Shown here in pieces: positions 9,068 to 17,671 of a stretch of 64,000 nt of DNA (positions within the stretch are counted from its first letter, which is position 1; each line of letters opens with the position of its first letter). Under the pieces are notes generated by a model that had not been told where the DNA came from, searched no databases, and was given only the letters and a program-made list of their open reading frames with translations. This DNA is from an uncultured Mesonia sp. (GTDB taxonomy: Bacteria; Bacteroidota; Bacteroidia; Flavobacteriales; Flavobacteriaceae): positions 124,001-188,000 of the forward strand of contig CANMOY010000001.1 in assembly GCA_947499595.1 (NCBI GenBank), written 5' to 3'. Position numbers and translations under genes: made by a program.

Positions 9068-11437
9068 TTAAAATTTAAATTGATAGGCTATAGCCGGAAC
9101 TATACCGAATATAGATAGTTGAACGGCCTCATTACGCCCAGAGTCTTCATTTTCTCTAAAGCTAATGTTAGCTGCATTTTTTCTTCCGTAAATGTTATAA
9201 ATGCTAAAGACCCAAGAACTTTTAAAAGCTCTATCTCTGTTTTTTTTAGGAGTTAAGGTAGCCGAAAAATCGAGATGATGAAAATCGGGTAACCTGTTAG
9301 CATTTCGGGTATCGTAATTAGGTACCAATAAACCTAAATATTCATATTTTCCTGTTGGGTAGGTAGTAGGTCGGCCAGTTTGGTATACAAAGCTTGCATT
9401 GAATTTCCAGCGCTCGTTGTGGTTGTAATTAGCAACTAATGACAGATCGTGTGTTTTATCCCAACCTGTGTTGTACCATTTACCATTATTTACGCCGGTC
9501 TCTGTAGGTGTTCTTCCTGGTGTTCTCTGCTCAGATTTTGATAAAGTGTAGGCTACCCAACCTTGCCATTTACCTTTGGTTTTTTTGAAAAGCAATTCCC
9601 AACCGTAGCTACGTGCTTCGCCAGGCAAAATTACGCGCTCAATCTGGTCGTTAATAATTAAATTTGCGCCGTCTATATAATCGACTCTATTTTTAACTTG
9701 TTTATAAAATAACTCAGTCTCTAAACTATAATTATCCCAAAGTTTTACATAACCTACCGCCCATTGATCACTTTTTTGTGGTTTAAGGTATCTACCACTA
9801 GGGGCCCATATATCGAGTGGAGTAGGAGCATCGTTATTACTTATAAGATGAAGATGCTGGTTGATGCGCTGGTAACTAACTTTAACCGATTTTGTTTCGC
9901 TTAAGCGATAGCTGGCCGAAAATCTTGGTTCTAAATGAAAAAAACTTTTTACAATTTCGTTTCTTTTCTGTTTTTGGTAAGCTTCTATTGGAGCCTCTTC
10001 ATATATTCCAAAGTCTTCATTAAATAGAAGCGGATTGCTATTAGCGTATAAAGCCACTTGATCTTGACCTAATCGGTGAAAAGTATTTAGTCTAGCTCCA
10101 TATTCTAAAGTAAGTTTTTTACCGATTTTTTGTTTGCTTGATAGATAAATGGCATTTTGCCAAGCGTATTTGTTGACTAAATCTGTGGTGTTAAAGCCAG
10201 CATCTGGCCTAGAGGCCTCCAAAAAACCTGGATTAAAACGATAATAATTACTTTGCAAACCATATTCTAAGCTAATGTTTTCATTAAGTCGATGGGTTAA
10301 ATCGTAACCCAAGCCAAATTCTGTAATACCATTTTTATAATTAAAGCCAATCACATCTAAATTTAAATCGTAAACATAATCAGAGAAAAAGGTTCTCAGA
10401 TTGCCTTTAAAAGCATCGCTCCACGTAGATAAAAGGTTTAAGCTTATAACAGAATTACCAAAAATATTTTTAAAAGAATTATTTATATTAAATACATCTC
10501 TGCCAAAGTAAGAGCTTATTGAAAGTTGATGTCGAGTATTAAAAATATGGGTTAATTGCGCATTGATATCATAAAAATAAGCACTATTTGGATTATCGGC
10601 AAGTTTTAAAAACAAGTGCGCATAAGAACTTCTACCTCCAATTAAAAAACTGGTTTTGTCTTTTTTTATGGGTCCATTAATAAGTATTTTGCTGCTAACC
10701 AATCCTAAACTCCCCTCGGTTTGTAATGTTTTGAAATTACCTTCTTTTTGTTCAATGTTTAAAATAGACGAAACACGATTCCCGAATTTTGATGGAATCC
10801 CACCTTTATATAATGTAAGGCTTTGGATGGCATCGGGTTGTAGTACAGAAAAAAATCCGAAAAGGTGAGAGTCATTGTAAAGTGTGGCACCATCAAGAAG
10901 TACTAAGTTCTGATCGGCAGCACCGCCGCGAACATTAAAACCGCCCGCGCCTTCTCCTGTATTACTAACCCCTGGAAGTAAAATTAAGGACTTTAAAAAA
11001 TCTTTTTCACCCAATACCACAGGAATAGACTCTAGGTCTTTTGCTTGTAAACTGTTTACGCTCATTTGAGCTTGTTCTAATTTTGATTGACGAACATCTT
11101 GGGTAATAACAATTTCTCCTAATTCTTGAGTGTTCTCTTTTAACTCTATATTTAGATTAATCGATTGATTTAAGTTTATATCTAGATATTTTGTTTCGAA
11201 CCCTAAGCAAGAAATTTCTAATTTATAATTTCCTTCGGGAAGGCTAAAGGAAAACTTTCCGTCAAAATCGGTTACATCACCTTTAGATGTATTTTCGGAC
11301 CTGATATTTACGCCCATAATTGGCTCTTGTGTGGAAGTGGCAATGATCTTACCTGAAATTTGATAATTCTTTTGGTTGTTCTGGGCAAAACTATTAAAAT
11401 GAAAAAAGAGTAGTAGTAGTGGTAGGAGGACTTTCAA
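9068..11437 (-). CDS. TonB-dependent receptor with N-terminal carboxypeptidase-like domain
   Basis: A 789-residue outer membrane receptor. A signal peptide (about 1-19) is followed by a CarboxypepD_reg-like beta domain (about 22-105, with ISGKIIATSTQEPIMGVNI), a plug (about 110-220, with GGFNVRGGAADQNLVLLDG) and a 22-strand barrel ending in F (YQFKF). It imports an unknown substrate with TonB/ExbBD energy. It is the first gene of a run with DUF4249, murQ and DUF6095. A near-consensus TATATTTA lies upstream of the start on the minus strand. Confidence 0.92.
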   Translation of the reverse strand: MKVLLPLLLLFFHFNSFAQNNQKNYQISGKIIATSTQEPIMGVNIRSENTSKGDVTDFDGKFSFSLPEGNYKLEISCLGFETKYLDINLNQSINLNIELKENTQELGEIVITQDVRQSKLEQAQMSVNSLQAKDLESIPVVLGEKDFLKSLILLPGVSNTGEGAGGFNVRGGAADQNLVLLDGATLYNDSHLFGFFSVLQPDAIQSLTLYKGGIPSKFGNRVSSILNIEQKEGNFKTLQTEGSLGLVSSKILINGPIKKDKTSFLIGGRSSYAHLFLKLADNPNSAYFYDINAQLTHIFNTRHQLSISSYFGRDVFNINNSFKNIFGNSVISLNLLSTWSDAFKGNLRTFFSDYVYDLNLDVIGFNYKNGITEFGLGYDLTHRLNENISLEYGLQSNYYRFNPGFLEASRPDAGFNTTDLVNKYAWQNAIYLSSKQKIGKKLTLEYGARLNTFHRLGQDQVALYANSNPLLFNEDFGIYEEAPIEAYQKQKRNEIVKSFFHLEPRFSASYRLSETKSVKVSYQRINQHLHLISNNDAPTPLDIWAPSGRYLKPQKSDQWAVGYVKLWDNYSLETELFYKQVKNRVDYIDGANLIINDQIERVILPGEARSYGWELLFKKTKGKWQGWVAYTLSKSEQRTPGRTPTETGVNNGKWYNTGWDKTHDLSLVANYNHNERWKFNASFVYQTGRPTTYPTGKYEYLGLLVPNYDTRNANRLPDFHHLDFSATLTPKKNRDRAFKSSWVFSIYNIYGRKNAANISFRENEDSGRNEAVQLSIFGIVPAIAYQFKF

Positions 11438-11710
11438 TTTTTTAGCGTAAATATACTTCGTTTTAAGCTAAAACAAGCGTTAATACTTAGATAAAGATAA
11501 GAAATTTTTAGTGAGAAATAGACTTGCAGCCAATTATAAAAAATGACAAAACACTGATAATCAATATGTTAAATTTGTATTAAATATTAAATTGATCTAT
11601 ACATCTTATCAGTAATTTTGTTGTATCTTTGCACGGCAAAAATAGAAGGCGGTTTATGGTTTTCATAGATAGTAAAAGTCCTTCTGAAACTTTAAGATTT
11701 GAAGAAAAAG
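11438..11710. other. Divergent intergenic region, TonB receptor / lysozyme-like gene
   Basis: This is one of the two longest gaps. It holds a perfect TATCTTTG -7 box at 11624-11631 for the rightward gene and a roughly 70-base leader. The leader contains a weak AGAAGG (11644-11649)/CCTTCT (11680-11685) inverted repeat. Nothing else recognisable is seen. Confidence 0.5.
11624..11631 (+). promoter_or_regulatory. Candidate -7 box for the lysozyme-like protein gene
   Basis: TATCTTTG fits TAnnTTTG; transcription would start near 11637, leaving a leader of about 70 bases. Confidence 0.5.
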
Positions 11711-12373
11711 ATGATAAAATTAACCACGGTAGCTGTTTTGGGTGCTGTGTTATTTTTAAGTTTTTCAACAAAAAAAGAGGCAATCCGTTTAACGGCCTCA
11801 ACCGATAATCTTCCAGATTATTACACGGTAAAATCTTCTCAAGAATTGTTAGCCCAAAGAAAAATAAATTATCCCATTTTAGGAAAGGGTTATTTAGGCT
11901 TTAAAGAAGCACTTGCATTTAAGGAATCGGGGGGCGACTATTCGGTAATTAATCAGTTTGGTTATTTAGGAAAATATCAGTTCGGGTCTGGTACCTTAGA
12001 ATTGGTAGGTGTTTATGATAGCCTTGGCTTCTTAAATTCGCCAGCTATGCAAGAGGCTGCATTTTATGCTAATGCCTCGCGCAACAAGTGGATTCTACGT
12101 AGAGAAATAAAAAATTATGTAGGAAAAAAGGTTAACCAAGTACTTGTAACCGAATCGGGTATTTTAGCTGCGGCTCATTTGGCTGGACCAGGGAATGTAA
12201 AAAAGTTTTTACGTTCTCAAGGTAAGAATAGTTTTTCAGATGCGTTTGGATCTAGTATTTCTTTTTATATGAAAAAGTTCGCTGGCTATGATACTAGTTT
12301 TATAGAACCCAACAGAAAAGCAAAGGTAGATTTAAAACAATTAGACGCAGACTTTACCGCTTACATTAATTAA
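11711..12373 (+). CDS. Secreted lysozyme/transglycosylase-like protein
   Basis: A protein of about 220 residues with an N-terminal signal or anchor (KLTTVAVLGAVLFLSF). The central segment ALAFKESGGDYSVINQFGYL and the following GKYQFG resemble the catalytic-glutamate region of lysozyme-like or SLT-type folds, with the Glu of KESGG as candidate catalytic residue. Related flavobacterial proteins are often labelled peptidoglycan-binding. The ATG at 11711 is preferred; an in-frame TTG at 11699 would add four residues. Its 3' end overlaps the convergent methyltransferase gene by 8 bases. Activity is inferred, not shown. Confidence 0.65.
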   Translation: MIKLTTVAVLGAVLFLSFSTKKEAIRLTASTDNLPDYYTVKSSQELLAQRKINYPILGKGYLGFKEALAFKESGGDYSVINQFGYLGKYQFGSGTLELVGVYDSLGFLNSPAMQEAAFYANASRNKWILRREIKNYVGKKVNQVLVTESGILAAAHLAGPGNVKKFLRSQGKNSFSDAFGSSISFYMKKFAGYDTSFIEPNRKAKVDLKQLDADFTAYIN

Positions 12374-13091
12374 AATGTTCTTTTTGAAATATAAAAATAG
12401 TGGGCTTTTTATGAAGGTCCACTTTTTGCTTTGACCATTCTTTTACGGGTAAGGTTTTTATAAACTCTTCGCTGGTGCTGATATTGCAAGCGATACAAAG
12501 TTGAGTGTTAGGGTTTAAACTACTTAATAATTGGTCTAAAAATTTGTTGTTTCTATAGGGAGTCTCAATAAAAACTTGAGCCTGCTGATGCTCAAAAGAA
12601 TGTTTTTCTAATCGTTTAATGGCCGCTTTTTTTTCACCTTTATCAATGGGTAAATATCCATTGAAAGCGAAATTTTGGCCGTTTAAACCACTAGCCATCA
12701 TAGCTAGTAGTATGGAAGAAGGACCAACTAACGGAATTACCTGAATGTTTTTTTGGTGCGCTAGTTTAACAATTTGGGCACCTGGATCTGCTACACCTGG
12801 GCATCCTGCTTCACTCATTAGCCCCATAGGTTCGCCGCTAAGACAAGCCTCTAAAAAATAAGGTATATCTAAGGGATCTGTAAATTTATTTAAAACTTTA
12901 AAATTTAGTTTTACTTGAGATTTATTAGGAGCAACTTGCTTAATGAATCTTCGTGCTGTTTTCTCGTTTTCGGCAATAAAATGAGTGATTTTGTTGACAT
13001 GCTCAATTACTTGTGGAGATAGCACATTGATTAAATCGTCATTACCTAAGCCAGTAGGAATCAAATATAAAGCTGCCGCTGATTTTGTCAT
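12366..13091 (-). CDS. SAM-dependent methyltransferase, RsmI-like (tetrapyrrole methylase fold)
   Basis: A 241-residue protein of the tetrapyrrole methylase superfamily, closest to RsmI (16S rRNA C1402 2'-O-methyltransferase). It has the shorter Bacteroidota paralog form beginning LYLIPTGLGND instead of the usual VATPIGNLGD. The GLMSEAGCPGVADPGAQIV and PLVGPSSILLAMMASGLNG segments are the cofactor-binding loops. The ATG at 13091 overlaps the phosphatase stop by one base (TGATG), suggesting translational coupling. The rRNA target is inferred from the family only. Confidence 0.85.
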   Translation of the reverse strand: MTKSAAALYLIPTGLGNDDLINVLSPQVIEHVNKITHFIAENEKTARRFIKQVAPNKSQVKLNFKVLNKFTDPLDIPYFLEACLSGEPMGLMSEAGCPGVADPGAQIVKLAHQKNIQVIPLVGPSSILLAMMASGLNGQNFAFNGYLPIDKGEKKAAIKRLEKHSFEHQQAQVFIETPYRNNKFLDQLLSSLNPNTQLCIACNISTSEEFIKTLPVKEWSKQKVDLHKKPTIFIFQKEHFN

Positions 13092-13552
13092 CAAGAATCC
13101 TTATTTATCTTCTTTATGATCTCATCTGTAGCCTCATCCAGTAAGGAATAAACATGCTGAAAGCCATGATCCCCGCCATAATAAGGGTCTGGTACATCAG
13201 CATTTTCATCCACAAACAATTCATTTAGAATTAAGTGTACTTTTTTCTTATCTTGATTTGTTCTTGCCAGCTTAACTATATCTTTATAGTTAGAATTATC
13301 CATAACATAGATAAGATCAAACCGGTCAAAATCCTTTACTTCAAATTGTCGTCCACGCTGTTGGCTAATATCTAAATTGTGTTTTCTGGCAATAGCTATA
13401 GATCGTTTATCTGGCGCATCATTAACGTGGTAATTTGAGGTACCCGCAGAGTCTACAAAAACTTTATTAGGGTCTACTTTGCTTTTAAGCAAGCCTTCGG
13501 CTAAAGGTGACCTACATATATTTCCTAAGCAAACCATTAAAACCCGCATCAT
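13091..13552 (-). CDS. Low-molecular-weight protein-tyrosine phosphatase
   Basis: A 153-residue cytoplasmic phosphatase. The N-terminal VCLGNICRSP carries the C-x5-R loop (C8, R14) and the C-terminal DPYYGG supplies the general-acid Asp. The length is normal. It lies one base downstream of the dnaA stop and is translationally coupled to the methyltransferase, so it shares the dnaA transcript. No tyrosine kinase neighbour is seen. Confidence 0.92.
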   Translation of the reverse strand: MMRVLMVCLGNICRSPLAEGLLKSKVDPNKVFVDSAGTSNYHVNDAPDKRSIAIARKHNLDISQQRGRQFEVKDFDRFDLIYVMDNSNYKDIVKLARTNQDKKKVHLILNELFVDENADVPDPYYGGDHGFQHVYSLLDEATDEIIKKINKDS

Positions 13553-13553
13553 C

Positions 13554-14981
13554 CTATATTGTTAATCGTTTATCAAGCTCTTCTACAAATTTCTTAAATT
13601 GTTTATCTGTAGTCGATAAATTATTTACCGTTTTACACGCGTGAAGTACGGTGGCGTGATCGCGCTTACCAATTTGCGAGCCTATACTGGCTAAACTCGC
13701 TTTGGTTAACTTTTTTGCAAAAAACATGGCCAATTGTCTAGCTTGTACAATATGTCTTTTTCTTGTCTTTGATTGTAAAGTCGCTACATCCATTTGAAAA
13801 TAATCACTTACCACCTTTTGTATGTAATCTATAGAAAGTTCTTTTTTGGTGTGTTTAACGTAATTTTCAACAATTTTACGTGCCAAATCTATGGTGATTT
13901 CTTTTTTGTTAAAAGAAGAATGAGCAATTAATGAAATGATAGCTCCTTCTAATTCACGAATATTGGTTTGTATATTGTTGGCTAAATATTCAATTATATC
14001 CTGAGGCATTTCTACACCATCACGATACAGTTTGTTTTCAATTATTTTTACGCGGGTTTCAAAATCTGGATTTTGTAATTCCGCCGAAAGGCCCCATTTA
14101 AAGCGCGATAATAAACGTTGTTCAATATCTTGCATATCAACCGGTGCTTTATCACTGGTTAGAATTACTTGCTTTCCATTTTGATGCAGGTGGTTGAATA
14201 TATGGAAAAATACATCCTGTGTTCCAGATTTACCCGATAGTAATTGAATATCATCTACAATAAGAACATCTATAATCTGATAAAAATGGATAAAATCATT
14301 TCTGTTGTTTTTACGAACAGATTCTATGTGTTGTTGGGTAAATTTTTCGGCAGAAATATATAATACCGTTTTTTCAGGATACTTTTCTTTTACCTCTACC
14401 CCTATAGCATGGGCTAAGTGTGTTTTTCCCAAACCTACACCACCAAATATTAAAAGAGGGTTGAAAGATGTTCCTCCAGGTTTGTTTGAAACCGCCATTC
14501 CAGCATTTCTAGCTAGGCGGTTAGAGTCTCCTTCTAAAAAATTCTCGAAACTATAATTAGCATTTAGCTGCGAGTCTATTTTAAGGTTACGAATACCCGG
14601 AATGATAAAAGGGTTTTTAAGCTCTGGCTTTTTGCTTTTTGAGGGTCGATCTATTTCTTGTGGAGAAACAGTTGAACGCTGAGTACTAGGAATCTTCTCG
14701 GTAAACGGACTTTTATTGCCGTAAGTATTCTCCATTTTGATAACATAGACCAGTTTAGCCTGCTTACCTAATTCTTTTGTTAGAGATACTTTTAAAATAT
14801 TTACATAGTGCTCTTCTAACCATTCATAAAAAAATTTAGAGGGTACCTGTATGCTCAAGGCATTATCTGTTAATTTGATTGCTTTTATCGGCTCAAACCA
14901 TGTTTTGTATGCTTGAGGTGTAATGTTGTCTTGTATAAAAGCCAAGCAATTATTCCAAACTGATTGCGCAGTTTTACCCAT
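13554..14981 (-). CDS. dnaA: Chromosomal replication initiator DnaA
   Basis: DnaA (475 aa) binds DnaA boxes and melts the origin. Domain I is at about 1-85 and a short linker follows. The AAA+ domain III has Walker A GGVGLGKTHLAHA and sensor segment DVLIVDDIQLLSGKSGTQ. C-terminal domain IV has the DnaA signature GKRDHATVLHACKTV. It heads a three-gene run with the phosphatase and methyltransferase. No convincing DnaA-box cluster was seen next to it, and dnaN lies about 45 kb away, so the origin is not assigned. Confidence 0.97.
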   Translation of the reverse strand: MGKTAQSVWNNCLAFIQDNITPQAYKTWFEPIKAIKLTDNALSIQVPSKFFYEWLEEHYVNILKVSLTKELGKQAKLVYVIKMENTYGNKSPFTEKIPSTQRSTVSPQEIDRPSKSKKPELKNPFIIPGIRNLKIDSQLNANYSFENFLEGDSNRLARNAGMAVSNKPGGTSFNPLLIFGGVGLGKTHLAHAIGVEVKEKYPEKTVLYISAEKFTQQHIESVRKNNRNDFIHFYQIIDVLIVDDIQLLSGKSGTQDVFFHIFNHLHQNGKQVILTSDKAPVDMQDIEQRLLSRFKWGLSAELQNPDFETRVKIIENKLYRDGVEMPQDIIEYLANNIQTNIRELEGAIISLIAHSSFNKKEITIDLARKIVENYVKHTKKELSIDYIQKVVSDYFQMDVATLQSKTRKRHIVQARQLAMFFAKKLTKASLASIGSQIGKRDHATVLHACKTVNNLSTTDKQFKKFVEELDKRLTI

Positions 14982-15091
14982 TCTTGTTATTTTTATTTTA
15001 GGTTAGTACTTAAATTAATGCTAATAAGTAAATTACAGGAAAACCCCTTTTACTTATTTGGGAAAACAAATATGTGAACAAAAAAGCTAAT

Positions 15092-15128
15092 AAAAAAACC
15101 ATAATGCTATTGAATATTTGGTTTTTTT
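15092..15128. other. Terminator-like hairpin between dnaA and a thioesterase gene
   Basis: Arms AAAAAAACCA (15092-15101) and TGGTTTTTTT (15119-15128) are separated by 17 bases. It is flanked by T-runs on both strands and lies upstream of two divergent genes, where no terminator is needed. It could be a leader structure or chance in AT-rich DNA. Confidence 0.35.
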
Positions 15129-15180
15129 TCGCCATACTTAAAAAGAGAAATGATAAACAAATTTATTACTATTGTATTTT

Positions 15181-15579
15181 ATGAAAAAATCATTAAGCAG
15201 CTTCAAAGTACGCTACGCCGAAACCGATCAGATGGGGGTGGTGCATCACGCTAATTACGCATTATACTTGGAGGCAGCGCGATTAGACTGGTTAAATCAA
15301 TTTGGTATTTCTTATAAGAAAATGGAAGAGGAGGGCATATTTTTGCCCGTTTATGAATTGTCTTCAAAGTATATAAAATCTGCCTTTTTTGATGATGAAA
15401 TTACGGTAGAAACAAGTTTACGCGAGAAGCCAGGGGTAAAGATTATTTTTGACTATGTTATATATAATAATCTTCAAGAAATTATTCATGAAGCAAATAT
15501 AACCTTGGTCTTTATGGATGCTAAAACAAAACGCCCCATAAAGTGTCCAGACGCTATTTTAAAAGCTATGGGATTTTAA
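15181..15579 (+). CDS. Acyl-CoA thioesterase, YbgC/FadM-like (4HBT)
   Basis: A 132-residue single hotdog-domain protein. The motif VRYAETDQMGVVHHANYALYL near residue 10 contains the catalytic Asp region (ETDQMGVVHH) of the YbgC/4-hydroxybenzoyl-CoA thioesterase family. It hydrolyses acyl-CoA; the substrate is unknown. The ATG at 15181 is chosen over an in-frame TTG at 15172 because family members begin just before the KVRYAETD strand. It is convergent with the YigZ gene 3 bases away. Confidence 0.9.
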   Translation: MKKSLSSFKVRYAETDQMGVVHHANYALYLEAARLDWLNQFGISYKKMEEEGIFLPVYELSSKYIKSAFFDDEITVETSLREKPGVKIIFDYVIYNNLQEIIHEANITLVFMDAKTKRPIKCPDAILKAMGF

Positions 15580-15582
15580 ATT

Positions 15583-16194
15583 TTATTCGTCTATTTTTTT
15601 GATTTCAACACCATAAACCTTGTTGAATTTTTCAAACACCTTTTCACTCTCCGTTTTTCTTACACTAAAAGTAATTTTACATGCAATAAGAAACTCTTGG
15701 GTAAGCGGTTCAATTTGCTCTTCTTTTAAAATGCGCATAACTTGGTTCATTAAAGGATAGTCAAAATTAATTTGAAAGCTAGTTTTTATAGTTTTCTTTA
15801 TAATTTTTGAAGCTTCCAAAGCCATTTGCGCACTTGTTTTATACGCACTAATCAATCCGCCTACCCCTAATTTGGTGCCTCCAAAATAACGTACAACAAC
15901 AACTAATACCTGGGTGACATTAAAAGCTTGTAATTGCCCGTAAATGGGCATACCTGCCGAGTTATTTGGTTCTCCATCGTCGTTAGCCCGGTAATTTTCG
16001 TAGCGGGCACCAAGTTGCCAAGCATAACACCAATGACGAGCCTTATGATGTCGGGTTTTTAAATCGGTTAAGATTTCTTGAATTTGCGCTTCGTTTTTTA
16101 CAGGGAAAGCATAACCGTAAAATTTACTTCCCTTTTCTTTATATAAGGTTTCTTTTCCAGGCTCTAGCAAAGTTAGGTAAGCGTCTTCTTTCAA
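15583..16194 (-). CDS. YigZ/IMPACT family protein
   Basis: A 203-residue two-domain protein. The UPF0029/IMPACT N-domain has GSKFYGYAFPV, HHKARHWCYAW, DDGEPNNSAGMPI and RYFGGTKLGVGGLISAYK. An EF-G domain V-like C-terminal domain (DUF1949) follows. The function is unsettled; homologs are linked to translation or proteolysis control. The start is TTG at 16194, since no ATG fits and residue 2 onward already matches the family N-terminus. It is last in the ribD operon, 2 bases after the transporter gene. Confidence 0.9.
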   Translation of the reverse strand: MKEDAYLTLLEPGKETLYKEKGSKFYGYAFPVKNEAQIQEILTDLKTRHHKARHWCYAWQLGARYENYRANDDGEPNNSAGMPIYGQLQAFNVTQVLVVVVRYFGGTKLGVGGLISAYKTSAQMALEASKIIKKTIKTSFQINFDYPLMNQVMRILKEEQIEPLTQEFLIACKITFSVRKTESEKVFEKFNKVYGVEIKKIDE

Positions 16195-16196
16195 AT

Positions 16197-17066
16197 CTAT
16201 TGGTTTGTAAGGGTGATTAAAATTAAACTAATTATGGCCAAGAGAATTCCCCACCAGTTTTTACGGATGAGTTTCTCTTTAAAAAAGATGATACCTATTA
16301 GTGTTGATAAAAGCACAATGCTAACGTTGTTCACAATAAATACCATTGAAGCGTCTTTAAAACTTCTTAAAGCGAGGACAAAAAAGTACACCGAAAAATA
16401 ATTGGGAATCCCCAGTGCAATGCCGCCTAACAAGTCTTTCTTTTTAAAAGGTATGGCTTTTCTTTTGTATTGTATAATTCCGGCAATACTACCTATTATT
16501 GCTGCAAAGAAAAATATACTCATCGAGAATAGGGCAACATCACTATTGGCTACTTGATGCTCTTCTACAAATTTTATAAGGGTTTCAATTATTCCACTTC
16601 CAAAGAAAACCCCTAGTGGAAATAGCAGGGTTTTTAACCTTATATTTTTTAATTTGTTTGATTTTAAAGCACTAAAATAAACCGCAATTAGAGCAGTGAT
16701 AATACCTATTACCTTTAGGAAGTTTAAGGATTCTTGATAGTAAATAATAACAAATACTACGGGAATCGCTAGACTCATCTTACTGGCTACAGAAACGGCA
16801 GATAAACCGCTTATACGTGTAGTTTCTGCCATAAGTTTAAAAACGCTTATGAATAAGACTCCAAGTAATAGTGCGCTTAAAAAGAAAGATTGTTGTAGCC
16901 AATCTGTTACCTTAAAATCTCTTTCTAATAAAAGATAACCCGCAAAAAATGCGGTATAATAATTAATCACAATAGCGTATAGCGTATTGATATTAAATTT
17001 ACCAAGAAGTTTAAATACGGTATAAATTAAACTTGAACTTATAATACTAAAAAGCAAATAGATCAA
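16197..17066 (-). CDS. EamA/DMT-type transporter
   Basis: A 289-residue protein with about ten transmembrane helices arranged as two EamA-like repeats, ending in the characteristic FKEKLIRKNWWGILLAIISL. The substrate is unknown. The start codon is TTG, overlapping the HAD stop as TTGA, and the next in-frame Met is about residue 80, too far in. Translational coupling with the HAD gene, and through it with ribD, raises the possibility of a flavin-related or metabolite export role, but that is context only. Confidence 0.85.
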   Translation of the reverse strand: MIYLLFSIISSSLIYTVFKLLGKFNINTLYAIVINYYTAFFAGYLLLERDFKVTDWLQQSFFLSALLLGVLFISVFKLMAETTRISGLSAVSVASKMSLAIPVVFVIIYYQESLNFLKVIGIITALIAVYFSALKSNKLKNIRLKTLLFPLGVFFGSGIIETLIKFVEEHQVANSDVALFSMSIFFFAAIIGSIAGIIQYKRKAIPFKKKDLLGGIALGIPNYFSVYFFVLALRSFKDASMVFIVNNVSIVLLSTLIGIIFFKEKLIRKNWWGILLAIISLILITLTNQ

Positions 17067-17671
17067 AATAGGTCGGCTTTTATATTGAATAACTCGGTAA
17101 CATCTTCTTTTGCTCTATCCAATAACCAGGTTTGGTAACCTAGTTGCTGTGCTGTAGCGATATTTTCTGGTAAATCGTCAATAAATAAAGCTTCGTTTGG
17201 ATTAATTTGATGCTTTTGCTGTATGTGTAAAAAAATATCTTTATTAGGTTTACGCATATTTATAAGATAGGAAAGGTAAAATCCGTGAAAACAGCATTTA
17301 AAATCAGTATAATTCGGTTCATTATTTTTAATGAAATCGATATGAAGTTCATTGGTGTTACTTAGCAAGATTAACTCAAATTGATTATCGTTATATAAGG
17401 CTTGAATAAATCGAAGACGATGATTGGGTATATCTTGTAAAATTTGGTTCCACGCGGTTTTAAAGAGAGAAGGCGTAAGGTCTTTAAAACTACGCAAATA
17501 GAAATCTGTGAACGCTTTGGTAGTTAATTTCCCAGTTTCGTATAACTGATTAAAGTGATTTATTTCGCTAAGACTAGCTTTGCAAGCATATTGGCTTAAT
17601 GCTTTATGGGTAGCCATTTTATTTAGATTGATGAAAACATCACCAAAGTCAAATACAATATGCTTAATCAT
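17063..17671 (-). CDS. HAD-superfamily phosphatase, YihX-like
   Basis: A 202-residue HAD subfamily IA hydrolase. Motif I is VFDFGDVFINL with nucleophile D8 and the D-x-G-D pattern of the YihX/epoxide-hydrolase branch. Motif II is LLSNTNELH and the C-terminal motif IV is EALFIDDLPENI. It overlaps ribD by 8 bases and the transporter by 4. The riboflavin pathway needs a HAD phosphatase for 5-amino-6-(5-phosphoribitylamino)uracil, and this gene is a candidate by position. Substrate specificity cannot be read from the sequence. Confidence 0.85.
   Translation of the reverse strand: MIKHIVFDFGDVFINLNKMATHKALSQYACKASLSEINHFNQLYETGKLTTKAFTDFYLRSFKDLTPSLFKTAWNQILQDIPNHRLRFIQALYNDNQFELILLSNTNELHIDFIKNNEPNYTDFKCCFHGFYLSYLINMRKPNKDIFLHIQQKHQINPNEALFIDDLPENIATAQQLGYQTWLLDRAKEDVTELFNIKADLF

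Noticed and set aside
11655-11810. Leader peptide starting at ATG 11655
   Set aside because: It runs in another frame into the lysozyme-like gene, with no recognisable features; probably chance.
14982-15180. Replication origin next to dnaA
   Set aside because: No cluster of DnaA boxes close to TTATNCACA was found; the nearest (TGTGAACAA) has two mismatches. GC skew was not computed, so the origin is not called.
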